DNA of 64,000 nt from JAICXG01 sp036825615 (GTDB lineage Bacteria; Verrucomicrobiota; Verrucomicrobiia; Chthoniobacterales; UBA10450), in the NCBI GenBank assembly GCA_036825615.1, contig DAISXY010000010.1:93975-157974 (forward strand), given 5' to 3'. The notes below the pieces were generated by a model, which saw nothing but the letters and a program-made list of their open reading frames with translations, did no database searches and was not told where the DNA came from. The position numbers and the translations under genes are program-made. Within the stretch, counting starts at the first letter, position 1, and each line of letters opens with the position of its first letter. Of the stretch, positions 59,494-64,000 are shown in pieces.

Positions 59494-59859
59494 CTATTTT
59501 TTCACGATCTCGGCGTTCTCAAGCATCGAGATGCCGCCGTTGTTCACCAGCTTGCCCTTGAGCGTGACCGTCTTTGAGGCGAGCGGCGCCAGCTCATCGT
59601 TCATCGGTTTGTGCGAGCCGATCACGAGATAGGCTTTGCCGTCGCTCACGATCCCAACCGGGCCGCCGCCCTTGATGCATTTTTCGGCGCAATTTTCATG
59701 TTTTTCCCCATGCGCGCTGTGATCGACGTAGCACATCAGGTCAACCACTTCGCCGGTGATCTCGGTGCTGCCCTCGTCCGACTTTGGCGGCTCGGCCGCA
59801 AAGGCAAGCGGGGCGGCGGTTAGCCCGGCGGCAAACGCCAGCGTGACCGCGATTTTCAT
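59494..59859 (-). CDS. Exported Cys-containing protein of unknown function
   Basis: From MKIAVTLAFAAGLTAAPLAF the protein has 121 residues with a signal peptide cleaved at AFAAE. The mature part has GEVVDLMCYVDHSAHGEKHE, NCAEKCIKGGGPVGIVSDGK and LASKTVTLKGKLVNNGGISM. The DLMCYVDHSAHGxKHxxCAxKC pattern (three Cys and several His) suggests metal or haem binding and recurs in related exported proteins as far as I recall, but its role is not known. A start 11 codons upstream is possible. A strong terminator follows. Confidence 0.7.
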   Translation of the reverse strand: MKIAVTLAFAAGLTAAPLAFAAEPPKSDEGSTEITGEVVDLMCYVDHSAHGEKHENCAEKCIKGGGPVGIVSDGKAYLVIGSHKPMNDELAPLASKTVTLKGKLVNNGGISMLENAEIVKK

Positions 59860-59929
59860 GACTTTCGGAACTCTTTCGCTGCTTGAATACATGGGGGAAG
59901 ATTTGCCTGAACCCGGCTCCGGTCAATCA

Positions 59930-61072
59930 TCAGTCTCGACCGCTGCGCTCCTCGATGAGGCGGGCGAACTCGGCGAAGAAGTAGCTGGCATCGTGCGGTC
60001 CCGGGGCGGCCTCGGGATGATATTGCACGCTGAAGATCGGCAGCTCGCGATGGCGCATCCCTTCCACCGTGCCGTCGTTCAGGTTGACGTGGGTGATCTC
60101 GATTTCGTTAGGCAAGGAATCAGGGTCGACCGCGAAACCGTGATTCTGAGCGGTGATCGCGACCTTCCCGGTGGTCAGATCCTTGACCGGCTGATTTCCG
60201 CCGCGATGACCGAACTTCAGTTTGAAAGTGCGCCCGCCGTAGGCAAACCCGAGCACCTGGTGGCCAAGACAAATCCCAAAGATCGGCACCTTTCCCATCA
60301 GATCGCGCACCGATTCGTGGGCGTAGTCGAGCGCCGCCGGGTCGCCGGGGCCGTTGGAAAGAAAGACGCCCTCGGGATTCATCCGCAAAACCTCTTCCGC
60401 CGTCGTCGTGGCGGGAACGACCGTGATACCAAAACCATTCTGCCGCAGCCGGCGGAGGATGTTTTCCTTGATCCCGTAATCGTAGGCCACAATCCGATGC
60501 CGGATCGGCGGCAGGAGGTTCTGGCGTGCGCTTGCCGGCGACCAGGGCCGGCTCTCCGCATCATGCGGGTCCCATTGATAAGGAGCAGGCGCGGTTACCT
60601 CGCGCACGTAATCCATCCCGATCACCCCTTCGCCTTCGAGAGCCCGGCGGACCGCTGCTTCCGGGGCCATGTCCTCGCTCGTCAGGCAAGCCTTCATCGC
60701 GCCACGGGTGCGGAGGTGGCGGGTGAGAGCGCGCGTGTCGATCCCTTGCGCGCCCGGGATATTCCAGCGCCGGAGATACTCGTCGAGCGAATTTTCCGCC
60801 CGCCAGTTGCTCGCCACTTCGCTCAGTTCTTCGATCACAAACCCGCGCACATGCGGCTGCCGGCTCTCGGCGTCGGCCGCGTTCGTGCCGTAATTGCCAA
60901 TGAGCGGATAAGTCATGGCAACGATCTGCCCGCGATAGGAGGGATCGGTCAGCACTTCCTGGTAACCGGTCATCGAAGTGTTGAAGCAAGCTTCGCCCAC
61001 CGTCGTGCCGGTCGCGCCAAACGATTCGCCCTCGAAAATCCGTCCATCTTCGAGGGCCAGCAGCGCGCGCAT
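59930..61072 (-). CDS. carA: Carbamoyl-phosphate synthase small chain
   Basis: From MRALLALEDGRIFEGESFGA the protein has 380 residues. The N-terminal CPSase_sm domain has TGYQEVLTDPSYRGQIVAMT, and the glutaminase has the nucleophile in FGICLGHQVLGFA (about residue 266) and the HPE triad end in SVQYHPEAAPGPHD. It delivers ammonia from glutamine for arginine and pyrimidine synthesis. carB is not adjacent. The frame opens 71 codons earlier, across a strong terminator, so the ATG at 61072 is the start. The octamer encodes SLPNEIE. Confidence 0.96.
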   Translation of the reverse strand: MRALLALEDGRIFEGESFGATGTTVGEACFNTSMTGYQEVLTDPSYRGQIVAMTYPLIGNYGTNAADAESRQPHVRGFVIEELSEVASNWRAENSLDEYLRRWNIPGAQGIDTRALTRHLRTRGAMKACLTSEDMAPEAAVRRALEGEGVIGMDYVREVTAPAPYQWDPHDAESRPWSPASARQNLLPPIRHRIVAYDYGIKENILRRLRQNGFGITVVPATTTAEEVLRMNPEGVFLSNGPGDPAALDYAHESVRDLMGKVPIFGICLGHQVLGFAYGGRTFKLKFGHRGGNQPVKDLTTGKVAITAQNHGFAVDPDSLPNEIEITHVNLNDGTVEGMRHRELPIFSVQYHPEAAPGPHDASYFFAEFARLIEERSGRD

Positions 61073-61154
61073 CCTGGCCGGGACTTTGCGTGTGAAGCTT
61101 TGGCTTGTCGAGTCAGCGCGTGCCGGAACGCCGGGCGCGCCTCCGCCTGACGAA

Positions 61155-61186
61155 AAAGCCCGGAGCGTTTCTGCGCTCCGGGCTTT
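61155..61186 (-). terminator. Intrinsic terminator in the carA leader
   Basis: A perfect 13-bp stem (AAAGCCCGGAGCG / CGCTCCGGGCTTT) with a six-base loop is followed on the minus strand by TTTTT. It lies about 85 nt upstream of the carA start, so it either ends a short upstream RNA or controls carA by attenuation. Confidence 0.85.
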
Positions 61187-61472
61187 CCGCAAATGATTAC
61201 CCCGCCAGTGCCGTTTAAGCGGTGTTCCCGTTCCCTCTCGGTAACGGGCGGATGACCGCCGCGCGAGCGTCTGACTTCCAATCAAGGCCTGTCATCTTCT
61301 CCACGCGACCCAGCCTCCTTCTGTAACAGAATTATCGGAGCGGGATTGCCGCTTGGGATCTCGCACACCGCAGGGTAAAGCTCGAAAGTTGTCGGTAGAG
61401 AGCTGAAGGTAGACACGAAGAGGTCTTTGAACCGTCAACTCTCAACCAACAACTCCCGAAAATTTCACAGAA
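61187..61472 (-). other. Untranslated region upstream of carA with hairpins
   Basis: The 286 nt between the pheT stop and the carA-leader terminator hold no convincing gene. On the minus strand GGCGG-TCAT-CCGCC and CCGTTACC-GAGA-GGGAACGG can fold, and a 26-codon frame (61295-61215) lies across them. Toward pheT, 61375-61470 is low-complexity with partly complementary ACTCTCAAC and GTAGAGAG units. It may be a small RNA or an attenuation leader. Confidence 0.4.
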
Positions 61473-63821
61473 CTACTCGCGCAGTTCCACGCCGAGCTCA
61501 CTCTTTAATCGCTCGCGAATCCGGTCGTGCGCTGCGCTTACTTCCTCGGAAGTCAGTGTCCGGTTTTTGTCGAGATATGTCAATGAATAGGCGAGCGATT
61601 TCCGCCCCGCGCCGATGTTCTCCGCGCCTTTCCCGGCGAAAAGATCGAACAGCTCGGCCGAGGCGAGGAGCGGCTCTTTTGTGCTCTCGATGACTTCGAG
61701 AATTTGCCCATGGCTTAGTTGCGCCGTCGCGATCAGGGCGATGTCGCGGCTGATCGAGGGAAAACGCTGCAGCTCCTGAAATTTCGGCGCACGCAGACTG
61801 GTCTCCAGTTCGTCAGTCAAGTCGATCTCGGCCACGAACACCGCCGCGGGAGCGTTCGCTTGCCCGGCGCGCAATTGTCCTGCAATGCCGAGCCGTTCGC
61901 CTTCAACCAGCACTTCCGTGGCGAGGGCAAATTGCTCGTTCTCGATCCTCCGCAGCGACACCTCGCCCAGCCCGAGCGCGGCCAGCGCGCCCTTGAGATC
62001 AAACAAATCCAACGGCCGCGCGCCGCCATTTCGCCAATGCGGCCGGCTCCTGGGCTGGCCGCAAAGGAGCAACGCAACCCGGCGCGACTCCGCCCCGTCC
62101 GGCGGGAGAAAGACCCGGCCGATCTCGAAGAGACGAATGCTTTTTGCGCCCGCCCGCACGTTTCGCTCCAACACCGCGAGTAATCCAGGCAGGAGGCTGG
62201 GCCGGAGCGCGACGTGATCTTCGCTCAAGGGATTGCGCAGCTCGATCGCTGCGCCGACGAACCCTCTGCCTAACGACTCGCGACCAACCAGCGCCGAGGT
62301 CCGCGCTTCGCATAAACCGCGCGCGACCAGTTTCTCGCGCAGCTGCATCTCGAAATCGTAACGCCGATCGGCCTTCGACACCGGCGTGAACCGGCTCCGG
62401 TCAGCCGCCGGCACCCGGGCGATCCCGTAGACCCGGATGATTTCTTCGATCAAATCTTCCTCCCGCCGCAGATCGCCGCGATAGCTCGGGATTCGCCAGG
62501 TCGATTGCCCGGCGCTCGCGCCCAGTTTTTGCAAGCCGAAGCCTTCGAGGATGCGATCGGCTTCTTCTGGTTGCACCTTCGTTCCGATCAGTGCGTCGCA
62601 ACGCGCGTAGCGGAGCGGAAACCCAGGCGGCGGCGCCGGCAAAGTGCCGGCCACGCTTGTCTCGGCCGTGGCAGTTCCGCCGGCCAGTTCGCAGATTAGT
62701 TGCGTTGCTCGCTGGGAAGCACGCAGCACCATCGCAGGATCAACCCCGCGCTCGAAACGATAGCTCGCGTCGCTCGGCAGGTTCAGTTCGCGCGCCGTGC
62801 GACGAATGCTCGTGGGTGAAAAGTAAGCGCTCTCGAGCAGAAGATGGCGCGTCGCGCCGGTCACCCCGGTGTCTTCGCCGCCCATTACCCCGGCGATCCC
62901 GACTCCGCGCGCGGCATCGGCGATCAGCATGTGCCGAGGGCCAAGCGTGTAGGTGCGGCCGTCGAGAGCGAGAAACTTCTCGTTAGGCTGGGCCAGTCGC
63001 ACATTGATGCCGCCCTGCAATTTCTCGGCGTCGAAGGCGTGGAGCGGTTGCCCGATTTCGAGCATCACGAAATTAGTGATGTCGACAATGTTGTTGATCG
63101 CGCGCAATCCCACGGCTTCCAGTCTGGCCTGGAGCCAGCTCGGGCTCGGGCCGACCGTGATGTTCTCAATCCGGCGCGCGGAATAAAATGGGCACTCGTT
63201 AGGCGCGCTGATCTGGATAGAGGAACCGCTCGCGCTCGCCGGCTCCGGAATTTCCAGCTCGCGCAACTTCTTTCGCGTCAGAGCCGCGATTTCTCTGGCG
63301 AGGCCGTAATGGCTGAGTAGGTCGGCACGGTTGGGCGTGATCTCGACCTCGAGGACGGTGTCGTTAGGGAAAAGCTCGCCGATGGGCGCGCCGATTCGCG
63401 CCTCGGGTGAAAGGATGAGCAACCCGGCGGCGTCTTCTGCAACCCCAAGCTCTTTCGCGCTACAGAGCATGCCCTGCGACTCGACCCCACGCAGTTTGCT
63501 CGCCTTGATCTTCAGGTCGTTAGGCAAAACCGCGCCCGGTTTCGCCAACGGGACCTTGTCCCCCACCTGGTAGTTTTTCGCCCCGCAGACGATCTGGCGG
63601 ATTTCGCCGCTGCCGTCGTCGACCTGGCAGACGCTGAGGCGATCGGCATTCGGATGTTGAGCGGAAGATTTGATCTGCGCGACGACGACGTTCTCGAAAC
63701 TGGCGCCGCGATGTTCGATCGCCTCGATCTCAACCCCGGCGAGCGTGAGCAGGTCCGCGAGTTGCCCGACGTCATCAGGCAACTCGACGAACTCAGAGAG
63801 CCAGTTGAGCGAAAACTTCAT
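61473..63821 (-). CDS. pheT: Phenylalanine-tRNA ligase, beta subunit
   Basis: The 782-residue protein has the tRNA-binding OB domain (VVVAQIKSSAQHPNADRLSV), the B1/B3-B4 editing domains (LSHYGLAREIAALTRKKL; NIVDITNFVMLEIGQPLHAF; LALDGRTYTLGPRHMLIAD), B5 and the C-terminal anticodon-binding FDX-ACB domain ending RIRERLKSELGVELRE. It charges tRNA-Phe with PheS. pheS is not within 180 nt upstream, so it may be separate. Five octamer copies lie in this gene, the highest density in the window, four of them encoding PN(E/D). Confidence 0.97.
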   Translation of the reverse strand: MKFSLNWLSEFVELPDDVGQLADLLTLAGVEIEAIEHRGASFENVVVAQIKSSAQHPNADRLSVCQVDDGSGEIRQIVCGAKNYQVGDKVPLAKPGAVLPNDLKIKASKLRGVESQGMLCSAKELGVAEDAAGLLILSPEARIGAPIGELFPNDTVLEVEITPNRADLLSHYGLAREIAALTRKKLRELEIPEPASASGSSIQISAPNECPFYSARRIENITVGPSPSWLQARLEAVGLRAINNIVDITNFVMLEIGQPLHAFDAEKLQGGINVRLAQPNEKFLALDGRTYTLGPRHMLIADAARGVGIAGVMGGEDTGVTGATRHLLLESAYFSPTSIRRTARELNLPSDASYRFERGVDPAMVLRASQRATQLICELAGGTATAETSVAGTLPAPPPGFPLRYARCDALIGTKVQPEEADRILEGFGLQKLGASAGQSTWRIPSYRGDLRREEDLIEEIIRVYGIARVPAADRSRFTPVSKADRRYDFEMQLREKLVARGLCEARTSALVGRESLGRGFVGAAIELRNPLSEDHVALRPSLLPGLLAVLERNVRAGAKSIRLFEIGRVFLPPDGAESRRVALLLCGQPRSRPHWRNGGARPLDLFDLKGALAALGLGEVSLRRIENEQFALATEVLVEGERLGIAGQLRAGQANAPAAVFVAEIDLTDELETSLRAPKFQELQRFPSISRDIALIATAQLSHGQILEVIESTKEPLLASAELFDLFAGKGAENIGAGRKSLAYSLTYLDKNRTLTSEEVSAAHDRIRERLKSELGVELRE

Positions 63822-63829
63822 GACCTCTC

Positions 63830-63949
63830 GTCATCCCGAGCGGAGCGCAGCGGAGTCGAGGGATCCCGTGGTGCTGCCGTGAAGCTCAGCCGCGGGGAAA
63901 CGACGCCCAAGGTAACTCCGCGGGATCCCTCGACTGCGCTCGGGATGAC
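63830..63949. repeat. TCATCCCGAG-type inverted repeat, copy 5
   Basis: GTCATCCCGAGCG at 63830 is mirrored by GCTCGGGATGAC ending at 63949, with the inner pair GTCGAGGGATCCCG and CGGGATCCCTCGAC. It lies directly upstream of pheT. Confidence 0.88.
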
Positions 63950-63957
63950 CGGCTTTG

Positions 63958-64000
63958 TGCGGGCGGGCTTAGTGCGGGCGGGCGTGGTGCGGGCGGGCGT
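63958..64000. repeat. Tandem repeat of a 15-nt GTGCGGGCGGGC unit
   Basis: GTGCGGGCGGGCTTA, GTGCGGGCGGGCGTG and GTGCGGGCGGGCGT occur in a row up to the window edge, with the unit changing at its last three bases. The array continues beyond the window. Confidence 0.85.

Noticed and set aside
61215..61295. A 26-codon leader peptide for carA
   Set aside because: It lacks a run of arginine or other regulatory codons, and the ribosome-binding site is too close to the start. I mention it only within the leader finding.
61187..61320. A PyrR-binding loop in the carA leader
   Set aside because: CCGAGAGG resembles the PyrR loop consensus but is one base short and can be read as a simple GAGA tetraloop; no pyrR gene is in the window.

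Overview
The window is about 64 kb of GC-rich bacterial chromosome carrying mostly core genes. The best guess for the host is a soil-type member of the Verrucomicrobiota (Chthoniobacterales/Spartobacteria-like). This rests on an HprK-HPr-enzyme I cluster without EII genes, many short secreted proteins of a verrucomicrobial style, an SGNH esterase with C-terminal repeats of the VRGIGPSL/DPTLELY type, and inverted-repeat families between genes. The assignment is inference; there is no rRNA gene in the window to settle it.

Layout. 0-5 kb (minus strand): end of a secreted Arg-rich protein, trmL, transaldolase, then the translation/secretion block tRNA-Thr, tuf, tRNA-Trp, secE, nusG, rplK, which stops after rplK. 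5-12.4 kb: TPR membrane protein, EamA transporter, aquaporin, transglutaminase-like protein, secreted discoidin-like protein, rpsB-tsf, exported thioredoxin. 12.5-20 kb: rpsA, SGNH esterase, and a fused FtsX-type ABC permease coupled to an AttH/CrtC-like protein. 20-28 kb: a short isolated rpmH, GNAT enzyme, site-2 protease, M1 aminopeptidase, a sigma/anti-sigma operon, rlmN. 28-39.4 kb: FkbM methyltransferase, sorbosone dehydrogenase-like protein, glcD, a response regulator divergent from hprK-ptsH-ptsI, a bifunctional-nuclease-family protein and speA. 39.4-47.2 kb: accessory stretch with a plug-like small protein, methyltransferase, sulfotransferase, TonB-dependent receptor and a membrane/TPR protein. 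47.2-55.4 kb: ribE-aroD-LON-domain chain, dgt, and a minus-strand run with RibD-C reductase, flippase-like protein, TIM-barrel epimerase and MFS exporter. 55.4-64 kb: gltA, sucD, VOC protein and sucC, a secreted protein, carA with a terminator in its leader, and pheT.

The most striking signal is not a gene. The 8-mer CCTAACGA (reverse TCGTTAGG) occurs about 46 times exactly where about two are expected, 23 times in each orientation. Most copies extend to GCCTAACGA, and eight further copies read GCCTAACAA. They lie inside essential genes in many reading frames, where they often bring in the leucine codon TTA or arginine codon AGG, and they supply several stop codons. Density and behaviour resemble DNA uptake sequences or the cyanobacterial HIP1 octamer. 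The exact motif is absent from 39.3 to 48.0 kb, which coincides with the accessory stretch. Two other layers of non-coding structure are 120-200 bp inverted repeats with TCATCCCGAG ends, and low-complexity fold-back sequences that fill whole intergenic gaps.
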